The notes under the pieces are model-generated. The model was not told the DNA's origin. It made no database searches and was given only the letters and a program-made list of their open reading frames with translations. This document shows positions 43,021 through 52,516 of a DNA stretch of 64,000 nucleotides, in pieces (positions within the stretch are counted from its first letter, which is position 1; the number at the start of each line of letters is the position of its first letter). Origin of the DNA: Deltaproteobacteria bacterium (lineage in GTDB: Bacteria > Desulfobacterota > Desulfuromonadia > Geobacterales > Geobacteraceae); the NCBI GenBank assembly GCA_009668975.1, contig SBEG01000004.1:150423-214422 (forward strand), read 5' to 3'. A program made the translations under genes and the position numbers.

Positions 43021-44325
43021 TTGAAAAGCCGTGCACTCTTAATCCTTTTCGTCATTATCGCCGGTGTGGTCGGCGGATTCCTGCTCCTGCGGGACGGAAA
43101 AGCTCCGCACCTGACTTTTTACCCGTCTGATGGGTCTGTTTCGGCAAACAGTCCGCCCAATCTGACCCTTGAGGATACAGGTACCGGCTTGAAGGATCTC
43201 ACCGTTACCGTTACCCAGGATGGGAAAGAAACCAAGTTGGTTGCCATCGCGTTTCCGGCCGGCACCACCCGGCGCACGGTTCCCCTCCAGCTGAACAAAC
43301 TCGGCTTGAAAGACGGCCCCATGGTCATCGACATCGTTGCGGCCGATAACGCCATGCTCGCCAACCGTGCCAAACGGAAACTTACCGTTGCCTATGATAA
43401 CCAGCCGCCAAGTATTTCCGTTCTGACCACTGCCCACAATCTCAATCAGGGCGGCTCCGGCCTGGTCATGTTCCGTATTTCCGAAAAAGTGCGTCGAGCC
43501 GGAGTGCAGGCAGGTAAGCACTTCTTCCCCGCCTTTCCCCAGCAGGGCGGCGTCTATGCCTGCCTGTTCGCCTTTCCGTATGATGTGAGCCCAAGTGATT
43601 TTCTGCCACGTCTGGTTGCGGTGGATCTGGCCGGCAACGAGCGAAGCAGCGGAATCTTCTTCCATACCAGGCTCAAACCGGTCAAGTCCGACCGGATCGA
43701 AATCAACCAGGCGTTTCTCAGCGAAAAAATGCCGGATTTCCAGCATTTCTTCCCGGACACCCGTGATCCGCTCAAACTCTTCCTGCGGGTGAACGGTGAA
43801 CTCCGCGCCGCAAATGTCGCCACACTGAAGGAACTCCCCGCCAAAACCGCCACTAAACCGCTCTGGCAAGGTGCTTTCCTGCGCCTGCCCAAAGCTGCTC
43901 CCCGCGCCGGGTTCAACGATCAGCGGGATTATTATGTCAACGGCCAGAAGGTCGACCATCAAACCCATCTGGGACTCGACCTGGCATCACTTGCCGCATC
44001 GCCGGTACCGGCCGCAAACAGCGGGACGGTTATTTTTGCCAAGGAACTCGGTATTTACGGTCAGTGCGTGATAATCGACCACGGTCTCGGCCTGCAGAGT
44101 CTTTATTCCCATCTGAGCAGCATCGCTGTCGCGGAAGGCAAACAGGTGACCAAGGGACAGATCATCGGCAATACCGGCACAACCGGCATGGCCGGCGGTG
44201 ACCACCTGCATTTCGGTATCCTCGTCAACGGGATTGAAGTTGAACCGAAGGAATGGCTCGACCAGCACTGGATCAACGATAACTTCACCAACAAATGGAA
44301 CCAGGCCCTCGGGACAGCCAAGTAG
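43021..44325 (+). CDS. M23 family peptidase, membrane anchored
   Basis: A 434-residue protein with an N-terminal membrane anchor (residues 5-25), beta-rich domains, and a C-terminal LytM/M23 domain (about 310-415). The zinc site is complete: His316 and Asp320 in HLGLD, and His395/His397 in DHLHFG. It should cut or, with partners, regulate cutting of peptidoglycan cross-links in the periplasm. The start is TTG, supported by GGGAGG 7 bases upstream. It is followed by a strong terminator and seems monocistronic. Confidence 0.88.
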   Translation: MKSRALLILFVIIAGVVGGFLLLRDGKAPHLTFYPSDGSVSANSPPNLTLEDTGTGLKDLTVTVTQDGKETKLVAIAFPAGTTRRTVPLQLNKLGLKDGPMVIDIVAADNAMLANRAKRKLTVAYDNQPPSISVLTTAHNLNQGGSGLVMFRISEKVRRAGVQAGKHFFPAFPQQGGVYACLFAFPYDVSPSDFLPRLVAVDLAGNERSSGIFFHTRLKPVKSDRIEINQAFLSEKMPDFQHFFPDTRDPLKLFLRVNGELRAANVATLKELPAKTATKPLWQGAFLRLPKAAPRAGFNDQRDYYVNGQKVDHQTHLGLDLASLAASPVPAANSGTVIFAKELGIYGQCVIIDHGLGLQSLYSHLSSIAVAEGKQVTKGQIIGNTGTTGMAGGDHLHFGILVNGIEVEPKEWLDQHWINDNFTNKWNQALGTAK

Positions 44326-44392
44326 CGCTACGGGAGGAGACGGCTCTGTCAGCAGTCTGAACCGTTCCAACTCAGGTTTCAGTATTGAACAT

Positions 44393-44445
44393 AAAAGGGG
44401 CACCCTCCAGAACAGAACTAGTTCCTGGAAGGTGCCCCTTTTTTT
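44393..44445 (+). terminator. Terminator of the M23 peptidase gene
   Basis: A stem with arms AAAAGGGGCACC and GGTGCCCCTTTT, extended by TCCAG/CTGGA, and followed by a T-run. Confidence 0.9.
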
Positions 44446-44514
44446 GCTACTGAATATCTGTCTCAGCGTCGACCGGTACTATTTCGGCAAGGAAAAATCT
44501 CAACCCTGCCGTAG

Positions 44515-44534
44515 GGGCACGGCGCGCCGTGCCC
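44515..44534. repeat. Perfect GC-rich palindrome, copy 2
   Basis: A 20-bp perfect palindrome identical to the core of the 5502-5523 element, again intergenic. Confidence 0.6.
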
Positions 44535-44590
44535 TGATTGAGCCCCTATCATTACCCCTGTACTATCAACAATCCTGTTCTGACGAATTC

Positions 44591-45073
44591 CTACCGGTCG
44601 CACACGGGCCACACATAGTTGCTCTCCGATTTCAGATTGCTGTCAGTGCTGCCGTCCTCCATATTCACCGCCTCCGCATAATCGCTCTCAAGACCATTGG
44701 CGGAAGTGACCCAGTAATAGTCCGGTTCGAGAGAAATATCTTCATTGTCCGCATTGCCGCTGTCCAGGTATATCAGCATCGCAGCTAACTCTTCCGGCAA
44801 AGGCAGGCGCCACAGCGAACAGCCGGCAAAATTCTCCCTGTTCAAGTCATTGAGAAACTCCTGCGCCTCACTCCAGGTCAATTCACTGCCGGCGGGATTC
44901 CCATCCCGTGTCCAGAGAACGCGGCTTTCCGGCAGCACAAATGTTTCATCTTCCGGCGTGGAGATTTCTTTCTCGGCATAACAGATTTCTGGCTGAAAAA
45001 GTCCATAAGCACCAAAAGCAAGAAACACCGCCAGCAACACCTTGATTACCTTCGCTTGGGCAAAGATGGCCAT
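44591..45073 (-). CDS. Exported DUF1566 (Lcl C-terminal-like) protein
   Basis: A 160-residue protein with an N-terminal signal or anchor segment (residues 10-32) followed by a domain with W-R-L-P (SLWRLPLPEELAAML), YYWVTSANG and a C-terminal WPVCDR, the DUF1566 pattern. These domains occur in exported proteins and resemble C-type lectin-like folds; the role is unknown. An AAGGAG precedes the start. No operon partner. Confidence 0.75.
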   Translation of the reverse strand: MAIFAQAKVIKVLLAVFLAFGAYGLFQPEICYAEKEISTPEDETFVLPESRVLWTRDGNPAGSELTWSEAQEFLNDLNRENFAGCSLWRLPLPEELAAMLIYLDSGNADNEDISLEPDYYWVTSANGLESDYAEAVNMEDGSTDSNLKSESNYVWPVCDR

Positions 45074-45228
45074 CCTTCTTTCTCCTTTTACCTTATTTCA
45101 GATTATTCCGATTCCAGATCAAAGCGCTCTCTGAGTTGGCTCGTCTTCGACTGCTCAACATACACTTCAGTAAGCCTCACAGCCTCATTCCTCACCGCCT
45201 TGAGATCATCCTTGATCTTGAATTGGTA

Positions 45229-46584
45229 CTACGCTGTCATGCGCGGATCGGTCTGAAGGATGATCGCGCTGACGTTCTTTCTGTTGAAGCCTTTATACCC
45301 CTCGCGGCGCTCGATGTTTTCCAGATGACTGCCGACCGCACCCTGGACAAGGAATCTCTCCGCCTGTTCGCTGCTCAGGCGTTTTTCCTGAACCAGCTTC
45401 GTCAAACGGTCCGGGTCGACGCCCCACCTTTCCGCCACACTGAAAGCCTGCCGGAGGTAGGGAAAATCACTGAAGGGCACCATGTATTCGACCCCGTGAC
45501 CGGCAAGGTCGCTGATCAGACGGTCGAAATCGAACCGGGCAGCAAGATGGTGCAGGCCTGCGCCGAAAATGGAGTCACCGTGCAGAGCACACCACAATCC
45601 CACCGTGCCGAGCTGCTCCCGCTCCGGCAAGTCCTGCCGGGAAAAATCAACGGCGACTTCTTCAGGTGCCAGGTCAACGTCAAGAAACAGGATCTGCCCG
45701 GCAGCGGAATTTTCCATGATCTGAGCTCCCCAGCCCGCTTCTTTTCCGGCATAGAATCGCTCCCTGCTGGTAAAACCAAGACGGGAAAAGAGCTCCACCA
45801 GCTTGCGAAAATGACGCCGTGAGCTGCGAAAGGTGAGATGATCTTCATTGGCGATGCCCAAGCCGAGAGTATCCTGCCGCCCCTGCTGCAGGCGACCGGC
45901 GAAATTCCGGGTGAGCCAGTAACTGCGCTCTCCTTGACAGACAAGCTGGGCGGCCGGGCCGCTGTCCAGCAGGGAGATCATCGAATCCACCCGCCGGAAG
46001 ATGTCTTCCCAGAGTTGCTCCTCGTTGTCGTTGAACCGCGGTCGGGTCTGCCATAGCTCCGCGGCCGACAGGTAGGCATGCAGGTAGCCGGCCGGCACCC
46101 GGGCCGGGACAAAATCGGCACTGCCGCGACGCTCCACCGCCAGCAGCGCGATACCGGTCTCATTTTTCAACCGGGCACTCCGGAAGGGATGAAACGGCTC
46201 CCCCTCAATCTCGGCCTGGTAGCCGTTAGCCTGCAGAAAACCGGACAGGTTCTCCATCCGCAGGGCCAGGCCCGTTTCCGGCAGCTCAGCCCGGCGGCTC
46301 AGCACGACCCGGGGGAGTTGCGTGCCGGGATGCTGCCAGACATCCTGGCCGCTAGACGGCTTGACGACGAAACCGAGTCCGGTCAGTTTGTCGCTGAGCT
46401 GCCGGGAGTCCCGCAGCAACAGATGGTCGACCCAATCGAGCAAACGGCCGCTGGTCTGCCGGATCAGCCGCGCCTCGAAAAGTGCCAGGGCAGCGCTTTG
46501 ACGACGGCAGTCAGCGAGCAAATCCAGGACAATCTGCTCGGCAGCAGGCTGTCTTTCCCAGTAAAAACCTTGGGCTTGTGCCAT
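45229..46584 (-). CDS. Tandem VOC-like (DUF1338/HglS-like) protein
   Basis: A 451-residue protein without signal or membrane segments. Three segments have the vicinal-oxygen-chelate module start, D/H-H-x-x-x-R plus a helix and a GF/GY strand: VDHLLLRDSR (near residue 53), EDHLTFRSSRRHF (near 248) and LHHLAARFDFD (near 345). The second resembles DUF1338 enzymes such as HglS, which turns 2-oxoadipate into D-2-hydroxyglutarate. It is 85 bp after a FAD-linked 2-hydroxyacid oxidase gene, which fits that product. The activity is inferred, and HglS needs O2. The start at 46584 has GAGGTGG upstream. Confidence 0.55.
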   Translation of the reverse strand: MAQAQGFYWERQPAAEQIVLDLLADCRRQSAALALFEARLIRQTSGRLLDWVDHLLLRDSRQLSDKLTGLGFVVKPSSGQDVWQHPGTQLPRVVLSRRAELPETGLALRMENLSGFLQANGYQAEIEGEPFHPFRSARLKNETGIALLAVERRGSADFVPARVPAGYLHAYLSAAELWQTRPRFNDNEEQLWEDIFRRVDSMISLLDSGPAAQLVCQGERSYWLTRNFAGRLQQGRQDTLGLGIANEDHLTFRSSRRHFRKLVELFSRLGFTSRERFYAGKEAGWGAQIMENSAAGQILFLDVDLAPEEVAVDFSRQDLPEREQLGTVGLWCALHGDSIFGAGLHHLAARFDFDRLISDLAGHGVEYMVPFSDFPYLRQAFSVAERWGVDPDRLTKLVQEKRLSSEQAERFLVQGAVGSHLENIERREGYKGFNRKNVSAIILQTDPRMTA

Positions 46585-46669
46585 TTTCCACCTCGATCCG
46601 GACAGCACGCTGTCCCGGAAGATATTCCTTACCACCCGCAACAGCTATACAGCCAGCACCATCAGCCTG

Positions 46670-48262
46670 TTAACCGCTCGTTTCCACAGACAGTAATTCT
46701 TCCCGCAGATGATCGGTAATCGGGCTGTTGCTGAACACCACTCCCGGATTGAACAGTTCACCGGGATCAAAGATCTCTTTCACCTCACGCATATAGCCGT
46801 AGAGGTCCGCGCCCCACTCCCGCGACAGATACGGCGCCCGCAGCCGGCCCATGCCATGTTCGCCGGAAATCGTTCCGCCGTAGCGCAAGACCACCTGGTA
46901 GATCTCATCAGCCAGCAGTTGAATCCGGGCGGGCAAGCCGGGCTGCGTCAGATCGAACAGGGGACGCAGATGCAGGTTGCCGCTGCCGGCATGGCCGTAG
47001 ATCAGGGAAGTGAGCCGCTGACGGGCAAAGACCTGTTCCACCTCTGAGATGAATTCGGCCAGGTGCTCGGGCGGCACCCCCACATCGTTGACCACTGACA
47101 GCGCTTGAAAACCGGGTTGCGGATTACGAATCAACCAGAGAACCTGTTTACGCACCGCCCAGAGCCGCTCAATCTCTTCGGCGGTCCCGGCCACGACCGG
47201 GCCCGCGAGCAGCCGGAAACCTTCGGCGTGCAGCACGTTTTCAACTTTCTCCAGCTCCGCCACGGCAGCCGGGCCGGACAACTCCACCAACACCAGGTTG
47301 GCATCGACCGCCAGTGAATCGGGCAACCGGCCGCTGCGACGAATGATGTTCAGCGTTTCCCGACTGATCAGTTCGATGGCTGCAACAGGAAGTTCGCGAA
47401 GTGCGCAGACCGCCCGCGCCGTCTCGACCAGATCAGCGAAATAGAGCAGAACCACAACCTGCTGTCGTTCCGAGGGCTCCGCCCGCACTGTCGCTTCGGT
47501 GACCAGACCGAGGGTGCCGACACTGCCCGCGAGCAGCCGGGTGATCAGCTTCCCGCTGGAAAGGTGATCGAGAAAGGCAAAGAGGTTGTAGCCGCTGGCC
47601 GTTTTCAGTTGGCGGCGGGCTTCAAGGACCGCCATGGCCGCCCGGTCCGCGTGGAGACGCTGCCGAAGTTCCACCAGACGCGTTCGAAAACGCTCGGGGA
47701 TGCTGGCTTCATCGCCGGTATCGACCACTTCACCCCGATCGGTGATAAAGGTGACCTGCTCCAGAAAACGGTCGATGGAACCATAACGCAAGGCATGCGG
47801 CCCGCTCGCCTTGGTGGCGATATTACCGCCGATGCGGCTGATTTCCGCGCTGGTAACGTCAGCCGGCAAAAAGAAACCGCGCTGCCGCAGATAATCCTGC
47901 AGCTGATTGTGATAGGCACCGGCACCGGCCCGGACTTGGGCCATATCAGCGGAAGAGGCGAAATCACTGATCCTGTTCCAGCAGCCATGTTCCGGCAGCG
48001 CCATGACGATACCGCTCCCCAGGGCACTGCCCGCGGTACCGGAACCACCACCCCGGGCGGTAATCGGCAGTCCCTCCCGGACGGCAAAGCTGACCAGCCG
48101 TCGAGCATCCTCGACGTCCTCCGGCAACACCACGACGCGCGGCTCGATCTGATAGATGCTTTGGTCAAAGGAGTAGTAACGCAGGCTCTCCTGATCCGTC
48201 AGGACCTGCCCGCGTACCACCGTGCGCAATTTGTCCGCCAAGTGGCTGTCAGCCCCGGCCAT
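46670..48262 (-). CDS. FAD-linked 2-hydroxyacid oxidase (GlcD/D2HGDH type)
   Basis: A 530-residue flavoprotein with an N-terminal FAD_binding_4 domain (about 45-225; ITARGGGSGTAGSALG, IGGNIATKASGPHALRYGS) and a C-terminal FAD-oxidase domain (GHAGSGNLHLRPLFD, SGEHGMGRLRAPYL). It should oxidise a D-2-hydroxyacid such as D-lactate, glycolate or D-2-hydroxyglutarate. No iron-sulfur domain is fused. The ATG at 48262 begins the conserved region; the frame to 48346 reads without family sense. It precedes the tandem VOC-like gene and is probably cotranscribed. Confidence 0.85.
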   Translation of the reverse strand: MAGADSHLADKLRTVVRGQVLTDQESLRYYSFDQSIYQIEPRVVVLPEDVEDARRLVSFAVREGLPITARGGGSGTAGSALGSGIVMALPEHGCWNRISDFASSADMAQVRAGAGAYHNQLQDYLRQRGFFLPADVTSAEISRIGGNIATKASGPHALRYGSIDRFLEQVTFITDRGEVVDTGDEASIPERFRTRLVELRQRLHADRAAMAVLEARRQLKTASGYNLFAFLDHLSSGKLITRLLAGSVGTLGLVTEATVRAEPSERQQVVVLLYFADLVETARAVCALRELPVAAIELISRETLNIIRRSGRLPDSLAVDANLVLVELSGPAAVAELEKVENVLHAEGFRLLAGPVVAGTAEEIERLWAVRKQVLWLIRNPQPGFQALSVVNDVGVPPEHLAEFISEVEQVFARQRLTSLIYGHAGSGNLHLRPLFDLTQPGLPARIQLLADEIYQVVLRYGGTISGEHGMGRLRAPYLSREWGADLYGYMREVKEIFDPGELFNPGVVFSNSPITDHLREELLSVETSG

Positions 48263-48574
48263 CACGAGCTGCCCCCCCCAGACAGGTTTCCAGATACCCC
48301 ATTTTCCGATGATGACGGCATCTTTCCATGTTGGCTTGCCCATCACACGCTCCAGTCTCCTGTTGCGGATAGACTATCGTTCATTTATTCCATGTCAAGG
48401 ATTGACGGCTGCTCGGCAGTGAACACTTCTCTCAACCTGCCGCTACCCACACGACAAAGGATTCCTCCCGTCCGGCAGAATACAGGCCAGCGAAAAGAAA
48501 CCGGTAAACCTGCAGGCGATTGTTGAAATAGTAGCAAAGTTCCTGAAGAAAGTTATCAGGGAGGACATTTTAGA
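48263..48574. other. Intergenic region before the FAD oxidase
   Basis: A 312-bp region between nadE and the FAD oxidase gene. I see no terminator, hairpin or strong promoter. Confidence 0.4.
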
Positions 48575-49357
48575 TCAGGAAATTAGGTGCTCCGGTATTT
48601 TGCAGAGCGGAACGGGTACGATCTTGTGCCGGTTGGTATTGCGAAGATTTCGATAGATTTTCAGCACTTCACGGTGTCTTTTTCCGAGCGTCGCTTCATC
48701 GCCATAAAAATCCATAGCCCACTCCAGTTCAGGGTAGCTGGCGCCGATCTGGTCTTCGTCAGTACGCTTATCTGCCCAGAGCCCGTCGGTCGGCGCTGCA
48801 GTCATTATTGCTTCGCTAATGCCCAGTTCTTTTCCCAGTTCATAGACCTGACTCTTAGTCAGATCGGCAATGGGACTGAGATCAACACCGCCATCACCGT
48901 ATTTGGTAAAGAATCCGATACCGAAATCCTCCACCTTGTTGCCGGTTCCGACAACCAGGTAATCGTGTAATCCGGAGAAATAGTAAAGTGTCGTCATCCG
49001 CAATCGTGCACGGACGTTGGTCAAAGATATTTCTTCCTTCCTGATATCCCCGGCGTCCGGTAAAGCCTTTATCAACTCGTCAAACACCGGCGTCAAATCC
49101 ACTTCGTGCGTACGGGTATTCGGGTAGTTTTCTTTCAGAAATGCAAGGTGATCCCGGGCTCCCGTAATGTGGACCCTGCTTTGATGGATCGGCATTTCAA
49201 CACAGAGCAGGGGCAGTTCGGTCCTGGCGGCCAAAGTTGAGACCACCGCGGAGTCAATGCCGCCGGAAACCCCGATTACAAACCCTTTGGCCTTGGCCTC
49301 CTCAAGGTACCTTCTGAGCCAATCGGTTATAAACTGAATTATTTCCCTGGATTTCAT
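48575..49357 (-). CDS. nadE: NAD+ synthetase (ammonia type)
   Basis: A 260-residue NadE that amidates nicotinic acid adenine dinucleotide with ATP and ammonia. The PP-loop SGGIDSAVVSTLAA near residue 30 and the KVEDFGIGFFTKYGDGGVDL region are diagnostic; there is no glutaminase domain. Its ATG overlaps the stop of the 991-residue gene by 4 bases, so translation is coupled to a cyclic-nucleotide-binding protein, an unusual partner. Confidence 0.93.
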   Translation of the reverse strand: MKSREIIQFITDWLRRYLEEAKAKGFVIGVSGGIDSAVVSTLAARTELPLLCVEMPIHQSRVHITGARDHLAFLKENYPNTRTHEVDLTPVFDELIKALPDAGDIRKEEISLTNVRARLRMTTLYYFSGLHDYLVVGTGNKVEDFGIGFFTKYGDGGVDLSPIADLTKSQVYELGKELGISEAIMTAAPTDGLWADKRTDEDQIGASYPELEWAMDFYGDEATLGKRHREVLKIYRNLRNTNRHKIVPVPLCKIPEHLIS

Positions 49358-52329
49358 AGAGTCTCCTCTTTACGGAATAATTGTACAAAATCAGGAAGCA
49401 TACCTTCCAGCTCTTCCAGGCTCTCACGAAAGTCGGGATTGATGTCGAGCTGACGCAGAAACTCGCTTTTGCCAATACGGAGAACCACTCCGTCGCCTGC
49501 AACGGTAGCAGTCGGGAGGGCCCCCCGCAGGGCTGAAACCTCTCCCAGTAGTGCGCCCGGGAGAATGGTTACGGGCAAACCGTCTTGCTCCACGGGCTTT
49601 CCGTCCTGATAGGCCTGAAATTGTCCGCTCAAGATCAGGAATACACTATCGCTCTCTTGATCCTGGGTGACGAGTGGCCGATTGAGGTGGACATCCCGCA
49701 TGGCTACCAGTTCCGGCCGGTCCCGGGCCAGCTCGATCAAGACTCTGGCAAAACGCTGTCCGAGCGGCTGCGTCTGCGGTACGGCAGTATTCTGCAGGAA
49801 CTGCCAGGCCTGCACTTTCTCAAGGACAGCCGGGATCGCCGAAGTTCCATCTTCGAGACGCCGTCGCTCCTCCCGAAGTATGCCTTCGAAAAGCCGGCCC
49901 ATGAGCTGAAAGACACCGGGAAAGTCGCCCGATCCCAAGGTAGGTGTGTAGTCCGTCGTCGAGTGGGGCAGAAATTCAATGAAAACCTGGCGGTCCGAGA
50001 TCGTTCCGTCGACAGCCCGCACCGGGCGGGTCCCGGCGCGGATCAGTCCAGGATGCTCGAGCAGGTCCGTAATCTCGATGCTGCCGGAACCGAACTGATA
50101 CGGGCTGTTGAAAAGACGATGATTGTAGAAGCCGTCACACAACTCGACGCGCCCGGTCTCACTGTCGTAAAGGAAGGACATGGTATGTTCTTCCACAAGA
50201 TTCAGCAGCTGGATATCCGTGATGACGCCGCCCGTGACAGAGGTTTCCGGAATACGGGGGGCGCCCCCGCCACCCGGGACGGAGCGGTGTTCGAGCGGCC
50301 GCCAATAACCGCTTACCGGATCGCGGGGCTCGAGCATGATGATCGTGCCGTCCGAATACCTCACTCTGAGTTTGGCATTATCAAGTTCATATCTGGTCAG
50401 AGTTTTCCCTGCTCTGAATTCTTCGAGGCCATAATGTCGGTCCACGGCGAGCGGATCGTCTTCGCTGACCCGTTCCACATGGTACTTTTGCCGCATGGAT
50501 AATCCTTCAACGTACACGGCCACATGCCCGCCACGGAGTTGATAGCGCAGAAGGGCCGGGATCTCCCGCGAGGTAATCCGTCGCAAGGTATCCAGATCGC
50601 CCCGCTTCAGACACTTCAGCGCTTCCTTCAGTTTCTCAAACACCATCATCTGCTGATAGCAGGCAAAGAGCGCGCCATTCAGGTACATGGTCTCGCGACA
50701 ATCTCCCGTACCCAGAAGCAATGCCGCGGTAAGGTCGGTCGTGGAGCGCGAGCCGATGCGCATGGCCGGGTCGATACCGGATAGCAGAATCAATCCGTCG
50801 GAGCGGGAATCAGAGTTCTGGTGCGCGGGCGACTGTAAATCCTGCAGCTCGGCCAGGGCAAGCCAGGCGCCGACCAGGCGCTGGATAAGTTCAATAACGG
50901 CCAGGGGCTGCCTGCGCTCAGGGAAAGACAGTGCCGGCAGTACTTTTTCGTTGATGATTGCCTGCAAATCTTCCTGTACATTCCGGTTGATCATCAGGTC
51001 CGGCACCCTCGCTCCCACCCGGCCGATGCCGCCCTGTACATATTGCGGCACGAGATTGTTGACCATGGCGCGGAAGCTGAAAGTCCGCTTGAGGAAAAGA
51101 GCCTCTGCACCTGCGGGTTCCGCTTCCGCCAGCTCCCGGTAATAGTCATTGAGCGCCGCACCGCGAATTTTGCCGCCGGCCATAAACCGGTCGCGCCCAG
51201 CCGCCAGTTCGGCATGCACTTCCTGCATGGTCGCAAGAATCCGTTCCAGTTTGAAGGTATCCCCCGCATGCCGCAGAAGGACGTCAACCATCCTGGAATA
51301 CTGATCCCGGATGCGTGATACGTCATTAAACAGAATTTCCATCTTGAATTCGGTGTCGATGGTGGCAAATGAGCGGGCCAGGATCGGCTCAATTTCCTGC
51401 ATGCTTTGCCCTTGCACAAAGGCGAGCTGAAGCTCGCCGGCATGGGGCCAGAAATCAAGTGCTTCACGGTCACCGCCCATGGTCATGGCTATCCGGAGAA
51501 GCAGCGGTTGGCTTGACCGGTAGCGCTCCAGAGTACTGAGCTGCACTTCGACCTGGTGCAGGGAAGATTCCAACTGCGTATCACCTGACTCATGAAGTCG
51601 GGCCTGCAAGTCGGCCTGATCCTCAAGAAGATCCACATACTGGTCAAGAGTGCGCAGCATCCAGTAAAAGCCGGGAAATATGTCCCCACTGAGTTCAAAT
51701 CCGCGCTGGTAAGTTCGAACCGCTTTGTCGAGAAACAGCCGACGAAAGAAGTGGACCTGTTTCAGGGTGACTTCGTGGAGATTCAGATCGGGAAATTGCC
51801 GAAGAAACTCGGCTTTAGCTGCGGGAACAACGCGCGGCAGATCACCTGCCGCAGCTTCCAGCACCCTGGCGAATTTTTCCGCGCACAGCATCCTGTTTGC
51901 ATACGAGTTGCCCAGGATACCCCACAGGAAACCGTTATCGCCCCCTTCCGCGATGATGCGCCGGCACTCGATGATGGCATCCGAAGTTCTGCCGACTTTA
52001 TTCAGGGCAAGCAGGTAGAACTCCCTGGCGCGCGGAATGGCTCGAAATTCCGCATTCCGCGATTCTTCATAGAGGTGAATCTCATATTCCGGCGCAGCGA
52101 AGAGGCGGAAGCGATTGGAAATCTCCAGGAGTTCCCGTGCGGTCCAGCGCTCAAAGCCGGCAGTGGCGCCGAAAACAAAGTCCTTGAGTTTGTCCAGACT
52201 GTCGCAGGAATCGAGTTTGAGATGAAAAGCATGTTCACTGAGCGCTTCCCGTTTATTCCGCTCGTAGACCTCTTGGAGATCAGCATCACGAAGAGCATCA
52301 AAGCTTCTGAACCCACGCTCCAGGTCCAT
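49354..52329 (-). CDS. Large unknown protein: TPR-like - Cys/His core - cyclic-nucleotide-binding domain
   Basis: A 991-residue cytoplasmic protein. Residues about 60-170 look TPR-like (AREFYLLALNKVGRTSDAII), then a long helical region to about 520. Around Cys544 the stretch GTGDCRETMYLNGALFACY, and 58 residues later GGHVAVYVEG with His602, resemble a transglutaminase-like Cys-His core; this is a weak match. The last 130 residues are a cyclic-nucleotide-binding domain (VFLILSGQFQAYQDG, PGALLGEVSALRG, ATVAGDGVVLRI). No DNA-binding domain follows. Its stop overlaps the nadE start. Function unknown. Confidence 0.75.
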   Translation of the reverse strand: MDLERGFRSFDALRDADLQEVYERNKREALSEHAFHLKLDSCDSLDKLKDFVFGATAGFERWTARELLEISNRFRLFAAPEYEIHLYEESRNAEFRAIPRAREFYLLALNKVGRTSDAIIECRRIIAEGGDNGFLWGILGNSYANRMLCAEKFARVLEAAAGDLPRVVPAAKAEFLRQFPDLNLHEVTLKQVHFFRRLFLDKAVRTYQRGFELSGDIFPGFYWMLRTLDQYVDLLEDQADLQARLHESGDTQLESSLHQVEVQLSTLERYRSSQPLLLRIAMTMGGDREALDFWPHAGELQLAFVQGQSMQEIEPILARSFATIDTEFKMEILFNDVSRIRDQYSRMVDVLLRHAGDTFKLERILATMQEVHAELAAGRDRFMAGGKIRGAALNDYYRELAEAEPAGAEALFLKRTFSFRAMVNNLVPQYVQGGIGRVGARVPDLMINRNVQEDLQAIINEKVLPALSFPERRQPLAVIELIQRLVGAWLALAELQDLQSPAHQNSDSRSDGLILLSGIDPAMRIGSRSTTDLTAALLLGTGDCRETMYLNGALFACYQQMMVFEKLKEALKCLKRGDLDTLRRITSREIPALLRYQLRGGHVAVYVEGLSMRQKYHVERVSEDDPLAVDRHYGLEEFRAGKTLTRYELDNAKLRVRYSDGTIIMLEPRDPVSGYWRPLEHRSVPGGGGAPRIPETSVTGGVITDIQLLNLVEEHTMSFLYDSETGRVELCDGFYNHRLFNSPYQFGSGSIEITDLLEHPGLIRAGTRPVRAVDGTISDRQVFIEFLPHSTTDYTPTLGSGDFPGVFQLMGRLFEGILREERRRLEDGTSAIPAVLEKVQAWQFLQNTAVPQTQPLGQRFARVLIELARDRPELVAMRDVHLNRPLVTQDQESDSVFLILSGQFQAYQDGKPVEQDGLPVTILPGALLGEVSALRGALPTATVAGDGVVLRIGKSEFLRQLDINPDFRESLEELEGMLPDFVQLFRKEETL

Positions 52330-52403
52330 AGATAGTTTCCTCCTCTGTCACGCTCCGGTTGCCACTGCAACCTAGTTTTCTCTCTTTGAGAGTTGCTGAA
52401 CAA

Positions 52404-52435
52404 CAAAAAAAAGCCGCACCTTATGAGGATGCGGC
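52404..52435 (-). terminator. Terminator between DUF4398 gene and the 991-residue gene
   Basis: A GCCGCA/TGCGGC stem with an 11-base loop and a run of nine or more Ts on the minus strand. The large gene downstream therefore needs its own promoter. Confidence 0.85.
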
Positions 52436-52516
52436 ACCATGGGGAGGATCAACTAGAAGGCACAGACATTGCAAAACTTCCCGGATAGAGACAATCTATC
52501 CATAGTGTCGTAATGA

